Source: RPRB01 sp035543115 (lineage in GTDB: Bacteria; Myxococcota; Myxococcia; Myxococcales; Myxococcaceae). From it: DNA of 64,000 nt. The stretch is from NCBI GenBank assembly GCA_035543115.1, contig DATKKF010000059.1, positions 31,520 through 95,519 on the forward strand, given 5' to 3'. Position 1 is the stretch's first letter. Each line of letters opens with the position of its first letter. Below, one piece after another: positions 26,526 to 35,163 of this stretch. A program made the position numbers and the translations under genes. The notes below the pieces were generated by a model. It was given only the letters and a program-made list of their open reading frames with translations, made no database searches and was not told the origin of the DNA.

Positions 26526-27544
26526 CAGCGATCCTCCGCGTAGACGTGCTTCCAGATGCTGGAGGGCTCCGGGAGCGGCTCGTCGCGCACGGCCCGGGCC
26601 TTGGCGGCGATCTCCTCGGTCCAGCGCGCGCGGACCTGGTCCATCTCCGCTCGGGTGAGGATGCCGTGGGCCTCGAGCTTCTTCTCGAACTCGGAGATGC
26701 AGTCCTGCTCCACGGTCACGAGGTTTGCCCCCGACGCGCTGGAGTGACCGTACAGCCGCGAGACGTTCGCCTCGAGCAGGAACGGCTTCCGCTCCTTGCG
26801 CACGTACCCCATCGCCTTCTGCAGCTCGAGGTAGCTGACGATGGGGTCGTTCCCGTCAATGGTCCTGGTCTGCATCCCGAACGCCTTGCCCCGGTCGGCG
26901 ATGGTCTTGCACCCCTGCTGGGTCGCCGCGGAGGTGGAGATGCCCCACTGATTGTGGGTGACCACGATCAGGATCGGGAGCTCGTTCCCCGGCCGGGTGC
27001 TCCACACCAGGCAGCTGGCGAAGTCCCCCTCGGCGGTGCCGGCGTCGCCGCCGGTCACGATGGTGATCCCCTCGCCCCCGTGGCGCTTCTGGGCCAGCGC
27101 GGTGCCCGGGGCCATCGCGTACTGCACCTCGATGGGGCTGGTGACCGGGACGATGTTCCACTCGCGCTTGCTGAAGTGGCCGGCGAAGTTGCGGCCACCC
27201 GAATACGGATCGCTCGCCGTGCTCTTCATCTGCCGGAGCGCGCCGATCGGGTCCTCGCCCAGCGCCATCAACGTCGCGCTCTGCCGGTAGTGGGCGTGGA
27301 GGTAGTCGTGGGCCGGCCCCTGACCCTTCTTCATCAGGAGACCCAGGGCGACGTTGAACGCCTCCTCGCCGGGGCCGCCGATCCAGAAGTAGCCGTGGCC
27401 CTGCCGGTACATCTGGATCAGCCGCTCCTCGAGCACCCGCGACTCGACCATCAGGTCGTGCATGCGGACGAGGAGCGCATGGTCCAGCGGCAGGGGTTCC
27501 TTGACGAGCGTGGGGCGCCCGCGCCTGGAAGCCGGTTCGGTCAT
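26525..27544 (-). CDS. Alpha-keto acid dehydrogenase E1 component, alpha subunit
   Basis: This 339-residue thiamine-diphosphate enzyme subunit carries the ThDP motif in GGDAGTAEGDF, ending with the Asn in VVTHNQWGIS. GHFSKREWN resembles branched-chain E1 alpha proteins. I use ATG 27544, 51 bases from the divergent apt gene, although the frame is open upstream. Together with the overlapping beta subunit it forms the E1 decarboxylase. Branched-chain 2-oxo acids are the likely substrates by similarity, but pyruvate cannot be excluded. Confidence 0.92.
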   Translation of the reverse strand: MTEPASRRGRPTLVKEPLPLDHALLVRMHDLMVESRVLEERLIQMYRQGHGYFWIGGPGEEAFNVALGLLMKKGQGPAHDYLHAHYRQSATLMALGEDPIGALRQMKSTASDPYSGGRNFAGHFSKREWNIVPVTSPIEVQYAMAPGTALAQKRHGGEGITIVTGGDAGTAEGDFASCLVWSTRPGNELPILIVVTHNQWGISTSAATQQGCKTIADRGKAFGMQTRTIDGNDPIVSYLELQKAMGYVRKERKPFLLEANVSRLYGHSSASGANLVTVEQDCISEFEKKLEAHGILTRAEMDQVRARWTEEIAAKARAVRDEPLPEPSSIWKHVYAEDR

Positions 27545-27595
27545 GGCCCGGGGCCTATACCACCCCTGGGGGCGGCATATGCTGGAAGGCAGTCC
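27545..27595. promoter_or_regulatory. Divergent promoter region between E1 alpha and apt
   Basis: Only 51 bases separate the two start codons, so both promoters must lie here or reach into the genes. TATACC and CATATG are the only AT-rich hexamers. A GGAAGG ribosome-binding site for apt is at about 27584-27589. Confidence 0.35.
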
Positions 27596-28135
27596 ATGCC
27601 CCCTCCTCTGCTCGAGGCCGTCGCTGCCCGTGTCCGGGACGTTCCGGATTTCCCCAGGCCCGGCATCGTCTTCAAGGACCTGACGCCGGTCCTTGCCGAC
27701 CCGCTCCTCTTTCACGGGATCGTCTCGGCGCTCGCTGCCCGGGTGGCGACGCTGGAGATCACCGAGGTGGTGGGCATCGAGGCGCGTGGCTTCATCCTCG
27801 GAGGAGCCCTCGCTGCCACGCTGCGTCGTGGATTCGTGCCGGTCCGGAAGCCCGGCAAGCTGCCCCGGAAATCTCACCGCGAGGCCTACGGGCTCGAGTA
27901 TGGCCAGGACGCCCTGGAGCTGCACACCGACGCGCTGGTGCGGAACGCCCGGGTCCTGGTGGTGGACGACCTGCTGGCCACGGGAGGCACCGCCGCGGCC
28001 ACCGAGAAGCTCATCCGACGCGCCGGAGGGACGGTGGTCGGGTTCGCCTTCCTGGTCGAGCTCGCCTACCTGGGAGGAGCGGAGCGACTGGACGGGGACC
28101 GGGTCGTCTCGCTGCTCAAGTACGAGCGGCCCTGA
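27596..28135 (+). CDS. apt: Adenine phosphoribosyltransferase
   Basis: This 179-residue enzyme forms AMP from adenine and PRPP in purine salvage. Length and motifs match the family: the N-terminal VPDFPRPGIVFKDLTP, then GIEARGFILGG, and the PRPP loop VLVVDDLLATGGTA. Start ATG 27596 has GGAAGG upstream. It is divergent from E1 alpha and followed after 63 bases by the desaturase remnant. A PRPP-synthetase-like gene lies far away at 55943. Confidence 0.95.
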   Translation: MPPPLLEAVAARVRDVPDFPRPGIVFKDLTPVLADPLLFHGIVSALAARVATLEITEVVGIEARGFILGGALAATLRRGFVPVRKPGKLPRKSHREAYGLEYGQDALELHTDALVRNARVLVVDDLLATGGTAAATEKLIRRAGGTVVGFAFLVELAYLGGAERLDGDRVVSLLKYERP

Positions 28136-28198
28136 GCCGAGCAGCCAAAGGTGTGAAACACTCGACATGACGGGGGTGCCCTGCTTTGCTGCGCCGCC

Positions 28199-29148
28199 GT
28201 GGAGTCTTCGCTGCCCGTCCGGGTGAGCCCACCCGGGCTCCTCCGCTTTCCCGCCGATCGCCGCACGCTGGGCGTCCTGACTGTCCACGCGGTGCTCACC
28301 GTCTGCCTCTGGGTGGCCTCACCCACGGGGGCGGCGCAGCTCGGCGCCATGGCCCTGCTGGCCTACACGGCCTGGCTCTGCGCCGTGGTGGCGCATAACA
28401 CGGTCCACTGCCCGGTGTTCCGCCGACGCTGGATGAACTCGGCGTTCCAGGTCTGGGTGAGCCTGTCGTACGGCTTCCCGATCAGCGAGTACATCCCGGG
28501 CCACAACCTCTCGCACCACCGGTTCCTCCAGGCGCGCGAGGACGTGATGCGCACCTCCAAGGTGCGCTTCCGCTGGAACCTGCTCAACCTCCTCGCCTTC
28601 CCGTTCGCGGTCTCGCCCGCCATCCTCCGCGGGAACAAGCGCTACGCCTCGCTGAAGGGCAGCGAGGGCTGGCGAAGCAGCGGCGGCTGGAGGCGGTCGT
28701 GGTGTGGGGCGTGAAGCTCGCGCTCGTCGCGCTCGACTGGCGAAAGGCGCTCTGCCTCGTGCTCTTGCCGCAGATCGCCGCGAACCTGGGCATCGTGGGG
28801 ATCAACTTCTTCTGGCACGACGGCTGCGACCCCGAGCATCCGGTGAACCACTCCCGGAACTTCGTCAGCCCCGTCCTCAACTTCCTGACCCTCAACAACG
28901 GCTACCATGGCATGCACCACCTGGAGCCGGGGCTGCACTGGAGCTTGCTGCCCGAGGCCCATGCGCAGCGGATCCGCCCCGGGCTGCACCCGGCCCTGGA
29001 GCAGCGGTCGCTCCTGCTCTACGCCTGGCGGACGTTCGTGTACCCGGGCCGGCGCGAGACGTACGACGGCCGCCCAGTGACCTTCCCCGAGCTGGACACC
29101 GATCTGGACTGGGTGACTCCTGAGCGCGGGGAAGTGCAGGCCGCATAG
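28199..29148 (+). pseudogene. Fatty acid desaturase, frameshifted
   Basis: The first frame (from GTG 28199) carries transmembrane segments and two histidine boxes, HNTVH and HNLSHH. Around base 28650-28690 the coding frame jumps back by one. The second frame continues with LEAVVVWGVKLALVAL and carries the third box NNGYHGMHHLEPGLHW. The two halves join into one ordinary membrane desaturase of about 310 residues. The shift corresponds to one lost base and may be a mutation or a sequencing error. If real, the first product would end about 15 residues later without the last box and be inactive. Confidence 0.8.
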
Positions 29149-29258
29149 GCCCCCGGTCTTGCCCGACTGCAGCACGCTGGCGAGCGAGCGTGGAAGGGCA
29201 ACATTTTCCGGAGTTCGACTGGAGTTTCTTCCCGCAAAGGGGGGATGGTCCCCGCGCC

Positions 29259-30251
29259 ATGGCAGACACATTCACCGCTCTGGTCGCCGAGCAGGCGGAC
29301 GGGCGCACGCAGGTCAAGCGCACCGCGCTCGAGGAGGCGGCACTTCCTCCCGGCGAGGTCACCATCGACATCGCCTACAGCTCGCTGAACTACAAGGACG
29401 GCCTGGCGCTCACTGGTCGCGGCAAGGTCATCCGCAAGTGGCCGATGGTGCCGGGAATCGACCTCGCCGGAACGGTGCGCGCCAGCACCAGCTCGAGGTT
29501 CCGCCCGGGCGACCCGGTGCTGGTGACGGGGAACGGCCTGGGGGTGAGCTGGTGGGGGGGCTTCTCCCAGCGCGCGAGGGTGAAGGAGTCGATGGTCTTG
29601 CCCGTTCCGAAGGGGCTCGACGCGCGCACCTCGATGGCCATCGGGACTGCGGGCTTCACCGCGGCGCTCTGCGTGATGGCGCTGCAGGACCACGGGACGC
29701 TCAAGTCCGACCGCGAGTTCGCGGTGACCGGCGCGGCGGGCGGGGTCGGGTCGATCGCCGTGGCGCTGCTCGCGGCGCTCGGCAGGAAGGTGGTCGCGTC
29801 GACCGGACGGACCTCCGAGGCGGAATACCTCAGGAAGCTCGGGGCCGCGGACATCATCGGCCGCGACGTGCTCGCCCAGAAGGGCCCGCCGCTCGCCTCC
29901 GAGCGCTGGGGCGGCGCCGTGGACACCGTGGGTGGACAGACGCTGGTCACCCTCTGCAGCCAGACCTCGTACCGGGGCGCCGTCGCCGCCTGCGGGCTGG
30001 CCGGGGGGTCGGACTTCCCGGGCACCGTGTTCCCCTTCATCCTCCGCAACGTCGCGCTGCTCGGCTGCGACTCGGACCTGACACCGGTCGAGGAGCGGAC
30101 GCGCGCCTGGAAGCTGCTGGTGGATCACCTCGGGAAGCTGCATCTCGACGAGGTGACCCAGGAGGTCCCGATGTCCAAGCTGGTGGAGTTCGCCCCGCGC
30201 ATCGTCGATGGGCAGGTGCGCGGGCGGGTGGTCGTGAACGTGAATGCCTGA
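29259..30251 (+). CDS. acuI: Acrylyl-CoA reductase AcuI/YhdH-type quinone oxidoreductase
   Basis: This 330-residue medium-chain dehydrogenase/reductase without zinc ligands contains SSLNYKDGLALTGRGKV, the NADPH-binding GAAGGVGSIAVAL, and a C-terminal region matching the YhdH/AcuI family. AcuI reduces acrylyl-CoA to propionyl-CoA with NADPH, detoxifying acrylate. ATG 29259 (MADTFTALV) is the natural start although the frame is open for 23 more codons. Its stop overlaps the ATG of the following dehydrogenase by 8 bases. Confidence 0.9.
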   Translation: MADTFTALVAEQADGRTQVKRTALEEAALPPGEVTIDIAYSSLNYKDGLALTGRGKVIRKWPMVPGIDLAGTVRASTSSRFRPGDPVLVTGNGLGVSWWGGFSQRARVKESMVLPVPKGLDARTSMAIGTAGFTAALCVMALQDHGTLKSDREFAVTGAAGGVGSIAVALLAALGRKVVASTGRTSEAEYLRKLGAADIIGRDVLAQKGPPLASERWGGAVDTVGGQTLVTLCSQTSYRGAVAACGLAGGSDFPGTVFPFILRNVALLGCDSDLTPVEERTRAWKLLVDHLGKLHLDEVTQEVPMSKLVEFAPRIVDGQVRGRVVVNVNA

Positions 30252-31206
30252 GCACGCGGTCCTCTTCACCAGGCGGTTGCCCGAGGCGGTCGAGCGCCGC
30301 GCGGCACGCGACTACCGCCTGCACGCCAACCCCGAGGACCGCCCGCTGAGCGCCGACGAGCTGGTCGAGCGTAGCCAGGACGTGGACGCGGTGGTGTGCA
30401 CCGTGGCCGACCGCATGAACGCCGGCGTCCTCCTGAGGCTCCCGGCACGCATCCGCATCGTCGCCAGCTTCGGGGTGGGCACGGAGCATCTGGACCTGGC
30501 CACGGCGCGGGCCCGGGGGCTGGTGGTGACCAACACCCCCGAGGTGCTGACCGACGCCACCGCCGAGGTCGCGCTCCTCCTGCTGCTCGGTGCGGCGCGA
30601 CGGGCGTACGAGGGTCAGACGCTCCTCCGCTCGGGCGGCTGGACCGGGTGGGCGCCCACGCAGCTCATGGGCCGGCAGCTGAGCGGCAAGCGGCTGGGCA
30701 TCGTGGGGATGGGGCGCATCGGGCAGGCCATGGCCCGGCGCGCCCGGGGGTTCGGGGTGGAGATCCACTACACCGACCAGCGTCGCCTCCCGCCCGAGCA
30801 CGAGGAGGGCGCCATCTTCCACCCCACCGTGGAGGAGCTGCTGCCGCTCAGCGAGCTGCTCTCGCTGCACGCACCATCGACGCCCGAGACGCGGCATCTG
30901 CTCGACGCCCGGCGGCTCGGGCTGCTCCCCCGCGGGGCCATCGTGGTGAACACCGCCCGCGGCGACCTGGTGGACGACGAGGCCCTCATCGCCGCCTTGC
31001 GCTCGGGCCAGGTGGGGGCCGCCGGGCTGGACGTGTTCCAGGAGGAGCCGGCGCTCCATCGGGGGTACCTCGGCCTGGAGAACACGTTCCTCCTCCCCCA
31101 CATGGGCAGCGCCACCATCGAGACCCGGGAGGCCATGGGGTTCCGGGCGCTGGACAACGTGGACGCGGTGCTCTCGGGCCGCCCCGCGCCCGACCGGGTG
31201 GCCTGA
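30244..31206 (+). CDS. NAD-dependent D-2-hydroxyacid dehydrogenase (glyoxylate reductase-like)
   Basis: This 320-residue protein has the nucleotide-binding motif GIVGMGRIGQAMA (about 150-162) and the catalytic Arg in NTARGDLVDDEAL. The Glu is near DVFQEEP and the His in LLPHMGSAT. These mark a D-2-hydroxyacid dehydrogenase, closest to glyoxylate/hydroxypyruvate reductases. It overlaps acuI by 8 bases and precedes the OYE gene by 27, forming a three-gene reductase operon. The physiological substrate is uncertain. Confidence 0.92.
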   Translation: MPEHAVLFTRRLPEAVERRAARDYRLHANPEDRPLSADELVERSQDVDAVVCTVADRMNAGVLLRLPARIRIVASFGVGTEHLDLATARARGLVVTNTPEVLTDATAEVALLLLLGAARRAYEGQTLLRSGGWTGWAPTQLMGRQLSGKRLGIVGMGRIGQAMARRARGFGVEIHYTDQRRLPPEHEEGAIFHPTVEELLPLSELLSLHAPSTPETRHLLDARRLGLLPRGAIVVNTARGDLVDDEALIAALRSGQVGAAGLDVFQEEPALHRGYLGLENTFLLPHMGSATIETREAMGFRALDNVDAVLSGRPAPDRVA

Positions 31207-31233
31207 GCGATGGACAGGGAGTAGTTGGGGGCG

Positions 31234-32301
31234 GTGCCCCACCTCTTCGAGCCACTGACCCTCCGCTCCGTCACCCTCCCCAACCGCGTCGGCGTCTCGC
31301 CCATGTGCGAGTACAGCGCGGACGACGGCTTCGCCAACGACTGGCACCTGGTGCACCTCGGCTCGCGGGCGATCGGCGGGGCCGGGCTGGTGGTCACCGA
31401 GGCGGCCGCGGTCGAGGAGCGGGGCCGCATCACCGCCAAGGATCTCGGGCTGTGGAAGGACGCGCACGTCGAGCGCCTTTCCGGCATCGTCCGTTTCCTC
31501 GACGTGCACGGGGCGGTTCCCGGCGTTCAGCTGGCCCACGCCGGGCGGAAGGCGAGCACCCGCGTCCCCTGGGAGGATGGCACCGGCGTGCCTCCCGAGG
31601 CTGGCGGATGGGAGCCGATCGCCCCCAGCGCGCTGGCCTTCTCCGAGCGCACCCTCACTCCACGGGCGATGTCACTCGACGACATCGCCGAGGTGACCCG
31701 GGCGTTCGCCTCGGCGGTGCGTCGTTCACTGGCCGCGGGCTTCCGCCTCGTCGAGCTGCACTTCGCCCACGGATACCTGGTGCACGAGTTCCTCTCTCCT
31801 TTGTCCAACCGGCGCGAGGACACGTACGGCGGAGGCTTCGAGCAGCGAATCCGCCTGGCGCTGGAGATTGCCCGCGCGGCGCGGGCCGAGTGGCCCGAGC
31901 GGCTCCCGCTGCTCGCGCGCCTGTCGTGCAGCGACTGGGCCGACGGCGGGTGGACGCTGGAGGAGAGCGTGGAGCTTGCGCGCCGCCTGGGCGCCGAGGG
32001 CGTGGACCTGGTGGACTGCAGCTCGGGCGGCCTCGTTCCGTACGCGCGCATCGAGGCGGTGCCCGGCTACCAGGTCCCATTCGCCAGGGCGGTCCGCGCC
32101 GGGGCCGGCGTGCCCACCGCCGCGGTGGGGCTCATCTCCACGCCCGCGCAGGCGGACGCCATCGTGCGCGAGGGCGACGCAGATCTGGTGATGCTCGCCC
32201 GCGCGATGCTGCGGGACCCGTACTGGGCGCTGCACGCCGCCGCCGAGCTCGGGCACCCCGAGGCACGGCGCATCCCCGTGCAGTACCAGCGGGCGTTCTA
32301 G
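31234..32301 (+). CDS. Old Yellow Enzyme-family NADH:flavin oxidoreductase (YqjM class)
   Basis: This 355-residue TIM-barrel flavoenzyme has features of the class III (YqjM-like) group: Cys25 in VSPMCEYS, QLAHAGRKAS, HFAHGYLVHEFLSPLSN and the phosphate-binding DLVMLARAMLRDPYW. These enzymes reduce activated alkenes with NAD(P)H and FMN. I prefer GTG 31234 (MPHLFEPLTL) because family members start there; TTG 31225 is the alternative, closer to the AGGGAG at 31216. It is the last gene of the acuI-led operon. Confidence 0.92.
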   Translation: MPHLFEPLTLRSVTLPNRVGVSPMCEYSADDGFANDWHLVHLGSRAIGGAGLVVTEAAAVEERGRITAKDLGLWKDAHVERLSGIVRFLDVHGAVPGVQLAHAGRKASTRVPWEDGTGVPPEAGGWEPIAPSALAFSERTLTPRAMSLDDIAEVTRAFASAVRRSLAAGFRLVELHFAHGYLVHEFLSPLSNRREDTYGGGFEQRIRLALEIARAARAEWPERLPLLARLSCSDWADGGWTLEESVELARRLGAEGVDLVDCSSGGLVPYARIEAVPGYQVPFARAVRAGAGVPTAAVGLISTPAQADAIVREGDADLVMLARAMLRDPYWALHAAAELGHPEARRIPVQYQRAF

Positions 32302-32306
32302 CGGTC

Positions 32307-32349
32307 GCGGGGTCCTCGCCGGTAAGCTCCCGCGGGGCGGCGACCCCGC
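32307..32349. terminator. 8-bp inverted repeat behind the OYE gene
   Basis: GCGGGGTC (32307-32314) and GACCCCGC (32342-32349) are exact complements around a 27-base GC-rich loop. The structure begins 6 bases after the OYE stop. There is no T-run, so termination is only a guess. Confidence 0.35.
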
Positions 32350-32407
32350 CAGCCGTCTGGTACGGCGCCTCGGGCACCGCAGCTAAGTCCATGGTGCGGG
32401 AGGCCCT

Positions 32408-33028
32408 GTGCGTGCATCGCTGCTGGTCGTGTCGCTTCTCGTGGTTCCCACGCTGGCCCTGGCGCAGGAGAGCCCGCCGCCCCCTCCACCGACGGAAGCG
32501 GTGGGCTCGACGGTGCACCGGCACCTCGGTTTCTACTTCCACGTCGACATCGGACCGGGCTACCTGACCACCTCCGCCTCGCACAACGGGTTCAGCGCCT
32601 CCGCCTCCGGCGCCTCGGTGCTGGTCTCGCTGGCAGCCGGTGGCGCGGTCGCCGAGGACTGGATCCTGGCTGGAGAGCTCTGGGGCGCGGCAGCGCCCTC
32701 ACCCACCGGCGCGAGCAGCAGCACGACCATCGGGCTCAGTGGCGTGGGCCTCCAGGTGGCGCACGACTTCATGCCCGCGAACCTCTTCTTCTCCCTCACG
32801 CCCTCGGTGACCGTCCTCAGCATCAACAACGGAAGCGACACGGTCGGCCGGACTCAGGTCGGCTTCGGCGCGAAGCTCGCGTTTGGCAAGGAGTGGTGGG
32901 CGGGCGACCACTGGGGCCTCGGCCTCGCCGCCCAGGGCTTCTTCGGCGTCAACAAGGACCAGGGCACCGATGCACCGACCTGGTCCACGTTCGGCGGCGG
33001 GCTGGTGTTCAGCGCGACATACAACTGA
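32408..33028 (+). CDS. Outer-membrane beta-barrel-like protein
   Basis: This 206-residue protein has a signal peptide (cleavage likely after LALAQ) and a short proline-rich linker of six prolines. Barrel-like amphipathic strands follow, such as GFYFHVDIGPGYL, VGLQVAHDF and GGGLVFSATYN. It resembles the small porin-like protein at 20218 in layout but not closely in sequence. The start GTG 32408 follows GGGAGG closely. No function can be assigned. Confidence 0.8.
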   Translation: MRASLLVVSLLVVPTLALAQESPPPPPPTEAVGSTVHRHLGFYFHVDIGPGYLTTSASHNGFSASASGASVLVSLAAGGAVAEDWILAGELWGAAAPSPTGASSSTTIGLSGVGLQVAHDFMPANLFFSLTPSVTVLSINNGSDTVGRTQVGFGAKLAFGKEWWAGDHWGLGLAAQGFFGVNKDQGTDAPTWSTFGGGLVFSATYN

Positions 33029-33130
33029 GTTGCCATGACGAGAGGACCTCGAGCCAATCGCCACGGGCATGCGACTCGTCATTTTGACATCCTGTGGTCG
33101 CCGTCCCGCCTCATCATCGCGGCACCGAAC

Positions 33131-33937
33131 ATGGCCAGCCCTCGTCCCAGCCGGACGTTCGTCGAGAGCAACCCGCTCCTCGAGCACCTTGGCGCGCTGC
33201 CGGCCGCGGTGATCGAGACGGACGAGGACGGGACCATCCGGATGTGGGCCGGCGCCGCCGAGCGCCTCTTCGGCTGGACCGCAGCGGAGGTGCTCGGCAG
33301 CCACATCGACGGGCTCGAGCTGGTCCACGAGTCGGACCTCGCCTTCGTCGACGCAGTCGTCGATCGTGTGCGCTCCGGCCACGACCGGCACCTGGTGCAC
33401 CGCAACCGCAACCGGACACGCTCCGGCGAGGTTCGCCACTGCGAGTGGACGCGAATCGCCGTCGGGCGGCCCGGCCAGCGTCCGGCGATCCTCTCGTACG
33501 TGGTGGACGTCACGACGCAGGTCGAGGCCGAGACCTCGGCTCTCACCGCGCGCGCCGACCTCGACCGCTGGCTGCGCGCCAACCCCGAAGGATGCTGCGG
33601 CCTGGACCGGGAGTGGCGCATCACCCACTGGAACCCGGCCGCCGAGCGGATGCTCGAGCGGAGCCGCGCCGAGGTCCTCGGACGCGAGCTCTGGGCGGTG
33701 TTCCCCGGGCTTCGGGGGACGGCGTTCCATCGCGCATTCGACGAGGCGCTCGCCGATGGGCACCTCCGCGTGGTGGAGGAGCGCGCGCCGCGTGGCAGGG
33801 TCTGGTACGGCGTAACCGCGGTACCCTCGGGGCGCGGGCTGTACGTCTTCTTCAGCAACGTCACGGGGCGCCGCCAGCTCGAGCAGGAGCTGCTCACGCT
33901 CGATGCCGCCGCGCACCGCCAGCTCCCCGGTTCCTAG
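33131..33937 (+). CDS. Orphan double-PAS-domain sensor protein
   Basis: The 268 residues from ATG 33131 contain two PAS domains. The first (about 12-135) has GTIRMWAGAAERLFGWTAAEVLG. The second (about 145-255) has WRITHWNPAAERMLERSRAEVLG. No kinase, cyclase or DNA-binding output follows; only a short helical tail after FFSNVTGRRQLEQEL. It may sense a small molecule and act through a partner. The frame is open to 33035, but the extra residues look unlike PAS. Its stop overlaps the convergent downstream stop. Confidence 0.85.
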   Translation: MASPRPSRTFVESNPLLEHLGALPAAVIETDEDGTIRMWAGAAERLFGWTAAEVLGSHIDGLELVHESDLAFVDAVVDRVRSGHDRHLVHRNRNRTRSGEVRHCEWTRIAVGRPGQRPAILSYVVDVTTQVEAETSALTARADLDRWLRANPEGCCGLDREWRITHWNPAAERMLERSRAEVLGRELWAVFPGLRGTAFHRAFDEALADGHLRVVEERAPRGRVWYGVTAVPSGRGLYVFFSNVTGRRQLEQELLTLDAAAHRQLPGS

Positions 33938-34320
33938 CGGCTCGGCGGCCGCTGCGGGAACCAGTGACCGGCCAGCGTCGCCGTCACCAGCGTGAGGCCG
34001 TCCAGCACTCCGAACGCGAGGAGGTGCCGGAGCGCCGCGGTGACCGCGGGGACCCTCGCCCCGAGCAGGACCATCAGCGCGGCGTGAAGGGCGAGCGTCT
34101 GCCCGAGCGCCACGAGCGCCGCCAGGACCAGAGCCTCCTGCACCCGCTCGGCCCGGAAGCGCGCGAGAAACGCCGCCACCGCCACCAGGGCCACCGCGCC
34201 CCAGGCGAGCATCGCCCAGGTCGGCGCCTCGGCACGGGCCATGAGCACGAACGCGCCCGCGAGCAGCGCGGTGCCCACCGTGGCCGAGCCCACCGCCAGC
34301 GCGCGGCGGCTCCTGGTCAC
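33934..34320 (-). CDS. Small four-helix membrane protein, unknown function
   Basis: This 128-residue protein is nearly all hydrophobic with four helices (about 10-28, 34-52, 62-86 and 98-116). I do not recognise a family. The GTG start overlaps the stop of the 4-oxalocrotonate decarboxylase gene (GTGA), so it is translated from the same minus-strand message. A role in transport or regulation linked to the kynurenine cluster is possible but unsupported. Confidence 0.7.
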   Translation of the reverse strand: MTRSRRALAVGSATVGTALLAGAFVLMARAEAPTWAMLAWGAVALVAVAAFLARFRAERVQEALVLAALVALGQTLALHAALMVLLGARVPAVTAALRHLLAFGVLDGLTLVTATLAGHWFPQRPPSR

Positions 34321-35087
34321 GGCTCGACCCGGACCGAGGTGCTCCCCAGCCAGTCCGCGTCCAGGCGAACCTCCATCCCCGCCGCGAGCGGCTCGGCGAC
34401 GGTGGCCGCCCCGGCGAGCACGACGCTCCCCGGAGGGAGCGACTGCCCCCGGCCGGCAAGCAGCGCGCAGAGCTGGACCACGGAGAGCACCGGGTCACCG
34501 GAGATGGCGGCCCCCGTGGCGCGCTGGCGGGGCGTCCCGTCGATCGACATCACCAGCTCCACCCGGGAGAGATCGCGCCCCTCCAGCTCGAGCCAGCGCT
34601 CGGGGAGCACGACCTGCGAGGACGAGGCGTTGTCCGCCACCACGTCGGGCAGGCTGAAGTACTTGAAGTCGCGGTAGCGCGAGTCGAGGATCTCCAGGGC
34701 CGGGCCCACCGCGGTGCACCCGGCCAGCACCCCGGCCCGGTCCGGTGTCCCGGAGAGGCCACGGGCGAAGCGGAAGGCGATCTCCGGCTCGATCTTCGGA
34801 TGAAGCGTGCCGCCGAGGTGGAACGTCCCCCGGACCACCATCGCGTCGGTGAGCACGCCGTAGATGGGCGCGTCGAGCGACATCTGGCGGCGCTTGGCCT
34901 CCGAGGTGAGCCCCATCTTCATCCCGATGACCCGTTCGCCCCGGGCCACGCGCAGGCCGATGCCCGCGTCCATCACCCGGTATGCCTGGGGGAGGTCCAG
35001 GTCCGGCGCCTCGAGCGTCAGCCGCTCCACTTCCCGGCCGTGCCGCCGCGCGTCGTCCAGGTGACCCGCCAGGCGCTCGATGTCCAT
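34317..35087 (-). CDS. nbaG: 4-oxalocrotonate (2-oxo-3-hexenedioate) decarboxylase
   Basis: This 256-residue protein belongs to the MhpD/DmpH hydratase-decarboxylase family. It resembles XylI-type decarboxylases rather than hydratases in GMKMGLTSEAKRRQM, PIYGVLTD, LHPKIEPEIAF and EILDSRYRDFKYF. It converts 4-oxalocrotonate, made by deamination of 2-aminomuconate, to 2-oxopent-4-enoate and CO2. Start ATG 35087 is 76 bases from the divergent nbaE gene, suggesting shared regulation. Assignment is strengthened by the neighbouring pathway genes. Confidence 0.88.
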   Translation of the reverse strand: MDIERLAGHLDDARRHGREVERLTLEAPDLDLPQAYRVMDAGIGLRVARGERVIGMKMGLTSEAKRRQMSLDAPIYGVLTDAMVVRGTFHLGGTLHPKIEPEIAFRFARGLSGTPDRAGVLAGCTAVGPALEILDSRYRDFKYFSLPDVVADNASSSQVVLPERWLELEGRDLSRVELVMSIDGTPRQRATGAAISGDPVLSVVQLCALLAGRGQSLPPGSVVLAGAATVAEPLAAGMEVRLDADWLGSTSVRVEP

Positions 35088-35163
35088 TCTCACGCTCCTC
35101 CGCTCGCCGCCAGGACCCCCGGCGCCGGCCCGGGTGGCGCATACTAGGAGAGGCGGAGGGTTC

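Noticed and set aside
32408..33028. Homologous duplication of the outer-membrane protein at 20218
   Set aside because: Only the general signal-peptide and barrel layout is shared; strand sequences do not match convincingly.
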